A DNA stretch of 64,000 bases from contig NC_079137.1 of assembly GCF_945859705.1 (NCBI RefSeq), positions 79,691,150 through 79,755,149 of the forward strand. Direction: 5' to 3'. The notes below the pieces were generated by a model. It made no database searches and was not told the origin of the DNA. It saw only the letters and a program-made list of their open reading frames with translations. Position 1 is the first letter of the stretch, and each line of letters starts with the position of its first letter. Of the stretch, positions 34,740 to 45,372 are shown in pieces. The translations under genes and the position numbers were made by a program. This stretch comes from Episyrphus balteatus. Lineage: Eukaryota; Arthropoda; Insecta; Diptera; Syrphidae.

Positions 34740-34975
34740 ACTTTGAAATGGATTATTTCAAAAACAATTAGTTGAAATATATTGATTTAAAAACTATAAT
34801 TAAATGTGCAATTCTGCCTTTCGGAAATGGTATCATTTATTACTTTAAGTGTTGCCGTTGTTTTTTAATATTTTTTTTTTATTTTAATATGTTTTTGTTT
34901 TTAGAAAATTACCCCTCCCTCCTAAAGGGGGTAGATAGACCCCCCTCCCATAGTAAAAAATGATTGTATTGAACT
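34740..34975. repeat. Inverted, diverged copy of the repeat at 30456-30720
   Basis: In reverse complement it reads ACTATGGGAGGGGGGTCTAT, CTACCCC, GGAGGGAGGGGTAATTTTCT, then AT-rich sequence that continues to align loosely with the 30.5-kb copy, including a TTTCAAAG..AAAA end. Identity is low, so both are old copies of an unrecognised dispersed repeat. Confidence 0.5.
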
Positions 34976-35511
34976 CCTCTACAAAAAACCGTTATCAAAT
35001 TCTGGCGCCCAAGTTATCGTACTACGTGCCAAAATAACATTTTTGTTCGGTGCCCTAACGTTCGAATTTCTGTGCCTGGGTTGAAATCGTAAATTTTTTT
35101 TTTCTAAGCCATTTTGTAATGATTTCCATAAAAAATACCTTGTTTCATTTGGAAATGAATATTATTTAAGAATATAATTTTTAAAACAGCATGTTGTTTT
35201 GAAAACATATACTTTAAATTAATGTCGAAGTTGGGAAAATGACAAAAAAAAAAAAATGGAATTTTTGAATTTTGACAGCTTATAAATTCTAGGACGTTTA
35301 ACTGAATCACATGTCTTATGCATTTTTGAAAAGGTATAATTATCTTCTCAGGGAAGATTCAAAATAAAACAACTTAAAATAGATGATAATCACATTGATT
35401 TAACGACTTTTCAGAATGATTTTGCGTTGAAGATGAACAATTAATTTAATTTTTGGTGGTTTTGTAACTTTGAAACAAAGACGTTTCAACTTCAATTTAT
35501 TTTTTCCCTTA

Positions 35512-35937
35512 GGGCCAATTTTTCAATAGTCGGTTAAACAGTCAGTTAGTACTTATTCCTCAGATATAGCAAAAATCATTTTTTCAACAGGCAGATATAG
35601 CTATTCCTAGGAATAAAACTATCTGCTTCTTTCAGAGACGAATAAAAATTATTCTAAGGAATAATTTCCACACAAATTTTGTTTCAATTGTCAAAGCTAC
35701 TTTGAAAGAATTTTGACAAAAAATTCAGAGGAACACAAGAAAACAAAAACAATTATAAATAAAAACGACGTTTAATTTTGAATATTTTTGAATTTGACAA
35801 TTTTTTTTTGTTATTCTGTAGAATAAATTATTCTTGATTGAAAAATTCAATGTTGTTATCTGGTTGTTTATGAGCCTAATAACTTTATACGTTGAACAGT
35901 TAACTGACGGTTTATTAGAAGATTGAAAAATCGGCTC
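35512..35937. mobile_element. TA-flanked MITE with GGGCCAATTTTTCAAT ends
   Basis: Left end GGGCCAATTTTTCAATAGTC and right end (reverse complement GAGCCGATTTTTCAATCTTC) form imperfect inverted repeats of about 42 bp that continue through GGTTAAAC.GTCAGTTA. TA flanks both sides (35510-35511, 35938-35939). No ORF in 426 bp. Internal AT-rich inverted bits include TATTCCTAGGAATA. A Tc1/mariner-type MITE is the simplest reading. Confidence 0.75.
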
Positions 35938-36083
35938 TAAGTGTATCAGAAACTATAAAAAAATCAAAAATGGGTAAAAATTTGACGAAGCTAGAATTTT
36001 TTCAATGGGTGAAGGTCCAAAAAATCGTTTTTTGCCCCTAGCTCCAGATTTTGGGGGTTTGGGGAAAATTTCTGGAAATTTAA

Positions 36084-36619
36084 CCCTTTCGGACCCAGCG
36101 TTACTCTCATGTAACATTTTTTTTTAAATTCGTAAAAAATATTAAATTAAACAATTTTTAAGGTTTCGATGGCTTAATTGAAAGATAATAATGCCTAGTT
36201 ACTGGATTATTACAAAAAGTTAGTCAAATATCATACCTTTATTTTTTTTTAATCGAAAAAGAGACTGAAATTCACATTTTTTTTTTGCAAAATTTTTTTT
36301 TTTTTATATATGGTCATAATTTTGAAAAAAAGATATAAAAAATGTTAATGCAGAAAGTGTTAGGTTTTTTTGCTTAGAAGAAGTAGCATACATTATAGTT
36401 TCATAAAAAGTTATTTTCTCAGTTCTCCGACTTTTTTTGGTGATCATAGGCAGTGCATGTTACTTACATGTAATATGAGAAAAACACATTAGTTTTGCTA
36501 TTTATTATTTTGGAAAATAACTTTTTGCTAATCATAATTCTTAGTTGTGATGTTTTTGACCCGATAATACCGAAAAAACATTTTTTAATATTGATTTTCA
36601 TAGCTTGGGTTCGAAAGGG
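36084..36619. mobile_element. piggyBac-type MITE with TTAA duplication
   Basis: TTAA flanks both ends (36080-36083, 36620-36623). The left end is CCCTTTCGGACCCAGCG and the right end in reverse complement is CCCTTTCGAACCCAAGC. TTAA targets with CCC-starting ends are the hallmark of the piggyBac superfamily. No transposase in 536 bp. ATGTTAC/GTAACAT-type subterminal sequences occur near 36110 and 36450. It interrupts a tandem repeat unit: AAATTTCTGGAAATT lies directly left, and AAATTTTCTGGAAAATG directly right. Confidence 0.85.
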
Positions 36620-36990
36620 TTAACAAATTTTCTGGAAAATGTTAAAAAACAGTTAAAATAAGCATAACTTTAAAATAAGTACGAAATTAACCCTAAAATG
36701 TGAAAAACTATAATATTTCAAAAAATAGAGCTCCTAGAAAAACATGAATGTGATTTTTAGGTTTACTGACCCAAAATACATTGAATTTGATATACATTTT
36801 TCTTGAAAATTTGAATAAATGCTCAAAATAAGAAAAACTTAAAAATTAGTGTGAATATCTCCCCAAAAATGAAAAATTAAATATGTATTTCAAAAACTAG
36901 AGCTGCTAGAAAGAAACCAATATTATTTTTGATCTTACTGAACCCAAATCTATAAAATTTGATATAAATATTTCTGGAAAATTTTAACAA
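36620..36990. repeat. Tandem repeat, ~170-bp units
   Basis: The block TTTCT(T/G)GAAAAT recurs near 36630, 36802 and 36970, each time before TTAA..AAAATAAG and later AATAT.TTTCAAAAA.TAGAGCT.CTAGAAA and TTACTGACCCAAA. Two full units are readable, and the left flank of the piggyBac-type MITE seems to be part of a further unit. Confidence 0.65.
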
Positions 36991-38748
36991 GTTGAAAATT
37001 GTTATCCAGTGTAAAATGATGATAAAACTCTAATTCAGAGATGGTACTCGTAAGTTACATCTTTGTCAACCTGTATTGTAAAAATCAGTCTGCTAATAAA
37101 ATTTTAAAATTTTTCTTTAAGTTCCAGTTATCTTTGCTGAACATATCAAAAGTTCATTGTTACGGAAAAACTGTGTTAGAAGACCACAAAATTAACGCTC
37201 ATTTTTTTAAGTTCTAGATTCGTGTAAAAAATTAAAACGTTCGATTTTGATAAACTCTATCCTTCACCTTCTCCACTTCCTCTCTTTATAAACGCTATAG
37301 CTAATCATAAAACAATTAATCATGGACAACCCATGGGGGGCCATTTCATCAAAAGAAACAATTTTAAAGAAAAATAAAAACAAACACCGTTAGAAAATGT
37401 CCCTTTTTAAAAAAAAGAAAAGCGTTTAAATAAATTGAACTAAAATTAAATTTGTTTCAATCTTATGATGTTCTGTCTCATGATGATGAGTTGTCATAGA
37501 TGATATTTACTCTGTGATATTTTGGGTTAACTTGCATGTTGGAGAGGGTAAAATTCTTCGTCGATAAAAATCATAAAAATTCATTAATTAATTTATTCTG
37601 ACATTAGTTAATACTAAACTATATGATGGTCACTCTAATAATATGCACTTGCCTTCACTAAAACTTAAATTGTTGCCTCTCTTCACAAACTATTGTCGTT
37701 GAACGACAAAAGAAGAACTTTTAATTATGTTAATTTCTTATGGTAAAAAGTTCAGTACACTTCGTTTGTCTTGAAGTGGAAACACAAAAAAAAAAAAAAT
37801 AAAATAAAAATTAAATTAAAAAAAAAAACACAACATCCCTTTAAAAAGGGCTAGTGTGGTAGTGTTGGTAAGGGTAACATTGGTATATCTGGCGCTCTGC
37901 TCTGCGACAAATTCTATAAAACGCTATGTCTATGTTTGTACAAATTTAAGTTCTTGTGCCACAGCTTTGATTTGAATTCATTATATTATTTTGTGCCAGG
38001 CATAAAATCTTAGAACGATGACGACTTTAACGAGAGCAAACTATATTCTCAGACTGCAATAACTATATACATACCTACACTACGACCGACACAACTACGA
38101 CAACTATAAGACGATGAAAGAAGTTGTATAATTGGCCTTTATTTGTTGATCCTTGGGCAAAAAAGTAAAAAGAAAATTATGATGAAGAAGAAGAGGAGGG
38201 AAGAGGATGGTTTGTCAATACTTTTCTACATGGAAAAGACTTTGTCCTTACCATCATCATCATCCTAGAATAATTATAATTTCAACAAGATGATGAGATG
38301 AGGAAGAAAAAGGAAGCTTATTATGATGGTAATGCTTGTGATGATGATGAAAAGAAGGAAGAAGACCATCCTCTATGTTTTTTGTGGGTGTTAGGAGGGG
38401 CGAAGGTGATGCTAATTGCACCCTGCCAGTTTCATAATTGAATTAAAACATAATTCTAAAGGAACACAATCTCATCAAGAGATTAGAAGGAGGCAGAGAG
38501 GGTATATTGTGGGCATTTTATACTCTTACTTTCTTTATCGATGCTGCCAATGATGACACCCCAGAAGAAGAAGTAAATTTCCTCTTTCTCCTTTTACATT
38601 TAGTTCCGAAGCAAAGTTCGATAGAACATGGCGATTTCACATTTACCTCCTACCCAACAGGGTCTTTCATCTTTACCAAAACAAGGTTGCTAGCTTTGAA
38701 GGATTAGTTTATTTGGAAAAGAATAATCATTTTTAGCAAAAAAACAAA
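36991..38748. other. Non-coding stretch, nothing recognised
   Basis: AT-rich then moderately complex, with GAAGAAG/GATGATG-type simple repeats around 38170-38370. No gene, RNA or TIR structure seen. Confidence 0.45.
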
Positions 38749-38958
38749 ACCGACTTCCATGGATCAAAACTAGGTTTTATGGTTTTTAAAATAGTTCCTA
38801 TGGCAAAAAGTGAACGAAATTGAAATGGGACCACACTGCAGCCACCAGCTATCCAAAACTAAAAGAATTATCAAAATTGGTTCACTCAGTCCAAAGTTAT
38901 GCGGTAACAAACAAAAAATACAGACGAATTGAATACCTCCTCCTTTTTGGAAGTCGGT
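38749..38958. repeat. Interspersed repeat with ACCGACTTCCA ends
   Basis: ACCGACTTCCA at 38749-38759 is mirrored by TGGAAGTCGGT at 38948-38958. The inside holds CACACTGCAGCCACCAGC, TCAAAATTGGTTCACTCAGT, CCAAAGTTATGCGGTAACAA and GACGAATTGAATACCTCCTC. From memory of insect genomes, this last part resembles a very widespread repeat (especially in moths and butterflies) ending in CCTCCTCCTTTTTTGAAGTCGGT. I cannot check that here. Possibly a MITE or the end of a larger transposon. Confidence 0.6.
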
Positions 38959-39149
38959 AAGAAGTTTTTTATTTTTCGGTAGAACCTGCTGAAATAATTG
39001 GGAACTTTTACCGAAATACTAAGTTCTTATTTTTTAAAAGTTTCAATATTCTACAGTGTTGAAAAAGACTGACGGAATAAGGGTTAAGTGGAGAAAGAAG
39101 TTTTGAATCCATATTCTTCGTCAAACACTAGTTTCCTATACCTACCAAA

Positions 39150-39930
39150 TTTCGTTTAGAAGTTGTAGCTTCTATAAAGTTTCTATTGGGCTTTCCTTAC
39201 AAAAAAATTTATTATAGAAGTCATAACTTCGTTAATAGCTTCTTAATAGCTTAGTGTACCTACTTACCAAATTTCTTTTAGAAGTTTTAGCTTCTATAAA
39301 GTTTCTATGTAGCATTCCCCACAGCAAATTTTACTGTGGAAACTATGACTTCGTTAATAGCTTCTTAATAGTTTCCTGTACCTTCCAATTTTTTTTTAGA
39401 AGTTTAAGTTCTATAAAGTTTCTGTGTAGCATTCCCCACAGCAAATTTTACTGTGGAAACTATGACTTCGTTGATAGCTTCTTAATAGTTTCCTGTACCT
39501 GCTAAATTTTTTTTAGAAGTTTTAGCTTTTATAAAGTTTCTATGTAGCATTCCCCACAACAAATTTTATTGTGGAAGCCATACATTCTTAATAGTTTCTT
39601 GTACTTACCAAATTTCTTTTAGAAGTTTTAGCTTCTATAAAGTTTCTATGTAGCGTTTCCCTCAGCAAATTTTACTGTGGAAACTATGACTTCGTTGATA
39701 GCTTCTTAGTAGTTTCCTGTACCTGCTAAATTTTTTTTAGAAGTTTTAGCTTCTATAAAGTTTCTATGTAGCATTCCCCACAACAAATTTTATGGTGGAA
39801 GCCATAACTTCTTAATAGTTTCCTGTACTTAGCAAATTTCTTTTAGAAGTTTTAGCTTCTATAAAGTTTCTATGTAGCATTCTCCAAACCAAGTTTCATT
39901 GTGGAAGCCATAACTTCGTTAATAGCTTCT
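39150..39930. repeat. Minisatellite, ~105-123-bp units with dimeric higher-order structure
   Basis: The block TTTTAGAAGTTTTAGCTTCT and then ATAAAGTTTCTATGTAGCAT recurs at about 39154, 39276, 39395, 39512, 39617, 39736 and 39841. Spacings near the end alternate long (117-119) and short (105-106), because every second unit lacks a CTTCGTTAATAG-type segment, so units 4+5 and 6+7 form ~224-bp dimers. A plus-strand frame of 83 codons (39254-39505) is repetitive only because a 117-bp unit is a multiple of three. Confidence 0.9.
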
Positions 39931-42354
39931 TTAAAGTGGTTTGAAAGTGTTTCAAATAGTCTTAGCGAATCTTCCTGGTTGGAATTAGAAGTTAGATAAA
40001 TTAGGATATTACGGTAAAGACTTCTTTAGCAGCTCAAAAAAGGCTTTTATTGAAGATTTATATGAGAATTTATCAGTTGCTTCTGTAATAGTTTAAAGAG
40101 GCTAAATTAATTTTATTTTGTGTTTGGCAACCATGATTCCCGTTTTTGTTCTTTATCTCCTCAAGTTGGAAATCTATTTAATCTCTTCGAAAGCTTCTTA
40201 GGGGTTTGTGTCCATCTTTGTTTCATTTTTTGTGTTGTTTTCTTGTTGTTTTTTCCTTGTTTTCACTCAAAGCATCTGATGAGGTTAGAAAATATCCTTG
40301 AAACACATTTGGGGCAAAACAAATGGATAATATTCATAAAATGTTATGACGAGAAGTTTCTTCTTCTTCTTTTTTTTTTGCCTATTACGTAAAGAACAAT
40401 TTGTGGCAAGAAATAATGGAAGACCAAAAGGCAACCAAAGTATAAGGATATACTATAGAGTAGAGTCGTAGTCATAGTCGTCTAAGGTAAACCATCATTG
40501 CCATTTGCCATTATGCGAATGTTGGAATATAAAACAAGGTATCGGTTGAGATTAGTTTAATGAATGGATTGGGCACAGGCAAATGGCCGATTGGCATTAA
40601 AATGAAAAGCAGGTAAAAGTATATACCAGAATACAAATATAGCAAATGAAGGTGTATAGATACTCTGTAATAGTAGTAAAAACTCTTGAAGACAAGAAGA
40701 AGAAAAATAAAAAAAAAGGTTCAAATAGAAGGAAACGAAAGCAATGAAGTGAGAATGTATAATAAAATCAATGCACATTGATTAGTTGTTGGAAGCGAGA
40801 CTATCTATGAAAATGTACATAGTCAAGGCATCACTCAAGACATTTCGAGAGAGAGGATATAAACTGGAAATAAATGCAAAAGTTTCGTTTGACTTCAAAT
40901 GGATCTTAAAAAAAAAAAGCATAGGAAAGATTTTATGAAGTGGAAACATTTCGATTCATTGGAAGAGTTTGTCCTCTGGATTTCTACAGAGAGAGAGTGA
41001 GAGGAAACGATATCAATAAAGCTCGATGCTTCTTCTCTCTGAATGTTGGAATTTTATTGTTTTTGTTGTTTCAACTATTTTTATGTTATCTTTTTCGGTA
41101 GGTAGATAGACTTAAGTTGTTGCCTAGTCGAGAATTAAAAAAAATCATCATCGATGATGTAGAATTAATTAATTTTAATTAAAATTCATAAAAATTAATT
41201 GCAAATTGTTCTCATTTTCGGCGCGGATGCACGTCAGGAACTTCAGTCAGTAAATTTTAATTGATATTTTGTTATGAGAAGTACCTAATCCTAATGATTG
41301 ATGAAAATGATGCAAATAATTTTAAATAAATGCAAATTTAAAAAAAAGTGTAGATTACGAAATACTGAATGTTTGGGATATGAAAGCAAGTTTTATCAGA
41401 GAATCATTGAAATTCGACTATTGAGTAGAAACGGAAGATCATATTATTCTTGAATAACTTTCTATTTCTATTGTAATGTAAGAGTAAATACCGATTATCC
41501 GTCTACTGTTGTTCGTCTGATTTTCCCGCTCAAGACTGAACTGACGAGTATTTCGAAAAAAACTTGATCAGGGGATGAATGCAAATTCTTTCTTCTAAAG
41601 TAAACAGTCCAGTAAATAAAGGACCTATATAAAAGGTCCGGTAGTTCTAAATTTTTGATATGTTGTTAGGTATGGTTGGTAGATGGAAAAACCTTCAGCA
41701 TCACCGAAAAACCATAGAAACCTTGCACTTTTTTCAGTTTTATGCCTCTAACTTTCTTCTGGTGCATTTTATTGAAAAAAAAAAAAATTTGTTCGGATAC
41801 TTGAATCGGTGATTGTTAAAACAACATAAGTGACAAATTTTTTGAAACCACTTTTTGTAGAAAACAAAAATTCTTGCAAAAATGAATTCGGTAGTATTTT
41901 TTTACAACCAAAAACAACGAAATTATGAAGCTTCCAAAAACATGTAAAATTTCGGATTTTGAAATATTTTAAGTTTCTTGTCACATAACAGTTCTATAAG
42001 TCTTTAACAATTGACTTTTACTCAAAAGTCTTCACAATCAATGTTATAGACAATATTATTATTACGGGAAAGTAAGATTTTGCTATATGAAAATTAAATT
42101 ATTTCAAGTTTGTCATACATTGTTTTTCTGTAGGTTCAAAAATACGCGAGTTATATGAAAAACTAAAATTTTTATTAAAAAAAAAAAAAATGGCGGCCAA
42201 ATGACTCTTGGTGCGATTGTACAAAATGTGCTTTTAGACTCTTTCGATCCCTGGGTTTATGCTCTTTCGAGCCCTGAAGTCAAAATGCATTTCGGATTTT
42301 TTCCCAGACCCCAATATAGCAAAATCTAACTTTCCCGTACTATTGAGATACCTT
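39931..42354. other. Non-coding stretch, nothing recognised
   Basis: No gene identified. An AT-rich patch with several TTAATTA-type homeodomain-like sites lies at about 41160-41205, next to ATCATCATCGATGATGT (a near-palindrome, 41146-41160). Those short sites are common by chance in AT-rich DNA. Confidence 0.4.
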
Positions 42355-43200
42355 TTAGGGCGTCTGGCAGAGGGTAGGCTGAAACAAAACTGGCTTAAAC
42401 TTATATTTTCTAAGTCAGGAAAAGGCAGAGAAAGTTAATAATTGGCCATCATATGGTTACTCTAAACAAAAAAATATTATTTCAATTTTATAAGAAAAAA
42501 ACAGAAACTATAGGTGTTTTTTGTATGGAAAAACCTGTTTGGGAAACCTTTAAGGGCGTCTGGCAGAGGGAAGGCTGAAAAATATCTGGCTAAAACTTAT
42601 ATTTTCTAAACCAGGAATAGACATAGAATTTTTGTTTGTTACCATCATACGGTTATACCCAACTGAAAATAAGCTATTAGGTTTTTTATTAGAAAAATGC
42701 ATTTCAAAATGCTTCAAAGCGGTCTGGCGGGGCGAAAACTGAAAAAAAACTTCTGGTACCCACATTTTTGAAATCATTGGATTTTTTATGATTTTTTGGT
42801 GTATCATTTATTCGGTTTATACCTAGCAAAACGCCAAAAGTTGATTTTTGACTGCACTTTGGATGCGTCTGGCAGAGGGAAGGCTGAAAAATAGCTGGCT
42901 AAAAATTATATTTTCTAGACCTGGAATAGACATAGAATATTAATTTGTTACCATCATTCGGTTATACCTAACAGAAAATAAGTAATTAGGTTTTTTATTA
43001 GAAAAATGCACTTAAAAATGCTTTAAAGCGGTCTGGCGGGGGGAAAGCTGAAAAAGAAACTTGCGGTACCCACAGTTTCGAAATCAGGGAATTTTTTATG
43101 ATTTTTTGGTTATACCAAAACGCCAAAAGTTGATTTTTTGCTGCACTTTGGATGCGTCTGGCAAGGGAAAGCTGAAAAAGATCACTGCCAGACTTTTTCC
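42355..43200. repeat. Minisatellite with ~309-bp dimer units (GCGTCTGGCAGAGGG / GCGGTCTGGCGGGG)
   Basis: Type A monomers start with CGTCTGGCAGAGGG at 42361, 42557, 42866 and (CGTCTGGCAAGGG) 43155; type B start with GGTCTGGCGGGG at 42721 and 43030. Order A A B A B A. A-to-A and B-to-B distances are both 309 bp in the middle, so an A+B dimer has been duplicated. Shared inner text includes TTGTTACCATCAT, CGGTTATACC and ACGCCAAAAGTTGATTTTT. No coding signal. Confidence 0.88.
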
Positions 43201-43954
43201 GTTGACATACTGTGGTGCATATCTAGATATGTGCATACTCGAATTTCGGTTATATCAAAACTGCCAAAATATGCTGCCGGCTCTCGGTCTATAACCAAGT
43301 TAGGGATAAAATAGTAAAATAGTATTTTTAAATAGTTTTCGACACTTTTTGAATTATCCATTAATGAAAGATTTGTATCCTAAAAAAGCTCGGGTGGTTC
43401 TTATTTGATATTTTATCAGGTTTGAATGGTTAAAATAAACATAAGAAACAATAGAAATGGGAAAGACATGAAACAATTCGTCAGTAGTGGATGATGTGAA
43501 TTTCATTGACAGAAGAATTTTTATTTCGCGAAAACCCAGAATCCCGAGTACTCAAAATCCTGAATGGGTTTCCGAAAAAAATTTGAACAAACCAAACATG
43601 TCGAGAACCCAAAATCCCGAAAAGTTTACGTAGTATTTAATTTTTCGGGATTTGTATTCCATTCGGAATTTTCGGTCTTTTGGATTTTGAGTTTTCGGTG
43701 TTTTATTTTTTTGGTTTTTCGGGATTGTGTCCATCTCCCAGTATTGAACTCAAAATCCAGGGAATAGATAAGGTATATCATAATGTATTTACTGAATCCT
43801 AAATAAACCAACATTTTAATTTATAAACTAAAGCCCAATTTATTGACTCTCCATTAAATTTAAAATAGTCAATAAGAAAGGGAATTTCAAAATTAAAAAC
43901 GAAATTCATTTAATCAGTCTCATTTACCTCAGCATTTTTTTTAAGTTTGACATA
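43201..43954. other. Stretch with scattered inverted TTCGGGATT / AATCCCGAA words
   Basis: Between about 43530 and 43750 the words AATCCCGA and TCGGGATT, with CCAAAA/TTTTGG companions, recur on both strands without a fixed period. From 43830 the text AAGCCCAATTTATTGACTCTC matches the start of the MITE family seen at 57251 (see that entry) and again at about 44172. No gene. Confidence 0.45.
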
Positions 43955-44092
43955 AGCTGCGTTCCTTTGGAAATATTTATCTACTTTTTAGTACTTAACG
44001 CTGCTTTGAACTACTTTTTCAGTATAGCAAAAGTAATTCAAAGTAGTTTTAAGTACTAAAAAGTAGATAAATATTTCCAAAGGAACGCAGCT
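43955..44092. mobile_element. 138-bp MITE with perfect 42-bp TIRs
   Basis: Left end AGCTGCGTTCCTTTGGAAAT and 22 further bases are exactly mirrored at the right end (44051-44092). The middle is also partly self-complementary (CTTTGAACTAC against GTAGTTTTAAG and TTCAAAGTAG), so the whole element is a hairpin. ATA flanks both sides (43952-43954, 44093-44095), consistent with a 3-bp duplication. No ORF. Confidence 0.85.
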
Positions 44093-44269
44093 ATAATTGA
44101 CTGATTGAGTATTAAATTCAAAAGACCTTTTAGTTAAAACTCCAAATTCGACCATTTAAGATGGATTTTGTAGGTCTAATTTATTCACACTCCCCTAAAT
44201 TTAAACCCACCATTAAAAAAGGACTATTTTAAAATTTGTATAAACACCAAAATACTTTTTGATGTCTAA

Positions 44270-45372
44270 AGCTATGATTACACGGTCAACGAAATCGGTC
44301 AACGCGTTGACTCTCTGACGTCAAGAAAAAATCCATATTCTCTCTGTCATCTCACCGTCAACGTTCACAATGTCAATGCATAAAACATTGACTGTCAACG
44401 TGACGTTTACTTAGCAGTGTCAACGCGTTGACTCGCAAAACTATGTTGATCAAACTGTTTGACACAAAGCAAAAATTTAAATTTTCCAAAAATATTTTGA
44501 AAAAAAAGCGGAGAAAATGATATTTAAAAGTTCTCATAGAAAAATTAAACAAAAATTAATTTGACATGGTTGCATTGAATTGTAAAAATTTCGAGATATA
44601 CGCAATGCACTTTTAAGATGAAAGTCTTAAATGATTGCTGATAAGATTGTTGAACGAATATAAATGTAAAATTACCAAAGTTTTGTCGAAAAATTAGAAA
44701 AAAAAAATTAAAAAAGTTTCTACATTTGATTTAAAAAAAATCGAATAAAAATCAATATGGCCACCTTCAAACGCTTATAGGATAGCATAGGAACGCCGCA
44801 CCCAATGTTAATGGTTATGGTCTTAAAATGTAGTTTGGAATCTACAAATGGTTTTTGGTTTTTTGCAAAAAAAAAAATTTTGCATCCAACATGGATGCCA
44901 TGGCCATACCGAAAAGTTTTTTTTTTTGTAAAAAAAATAACAAAAAGGTGAAATGAGAACCGCCCTCCCTCCAAAACGGTACTCCATTAAAAAAATCGCC
45001 CTACAAAAAATTTTCCCCATTCAACTTTCATCACATTTCTATTCAAAAAACAATGTCAATCTGAAACGATGACACGGTATTAAATTCTGCCGCGTCAACT
45101 CTGGGACAGGGTCATTGCGATGACACCCAGTCCTAAAACCCTGTCAACGCGTCCCAATGGCATTGACAGAGAGATTACACTGTCATCGAAAATAGTCAAT
45201 GCGTTGACCCAAAAATGTGGGTCAACGCGAGTGTCATCGTACCCGTCAACGCAATGACAGCAGTTTTCGTTGACGATCACACGACGTGACACTCTTGGGA
45301 CAGATTGTGATGGCATTTTTACGTCAGAGAGTCAACGCGTTGACCCATTTCGTTGACCGTGTAATCATAGCT
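44270..45372. mobile_element. 1.1-kb Harbinger-like non-autonomous element with TAA duplication and GTCAACGCGTTGAC motifs
   Basis: 52-bp inverted repeats starting AGCTATGATTACACGGTCAA (44270-44321 and complement 45321-45372) differ at one position. TAA flanks both sides (44267-44269, 45373-45375), fitting the TWA targets of PIF/Harbinger. The 14-bp palindrome GTCAACGCGTTGAC is present at 44298-44311, 44419-44432 and 45331-45344, with many one- or two-base variants (GTCAATGCGTTGAC, GTCAACGCGAGTG, CGTCAACGCAATGAC) in the outer 170-300 bp on both sides. The AT-rich middle holds only short frames (84 and 65 codons on minus near 44720-45020) without a transposase domain. Confidence 0.88.

Noticed and set aside
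39254..39505. Apparent protein with a repeated 39-residue unit
   Set aside because: It is the translation of a minisatellite whose unit is 117 bp.
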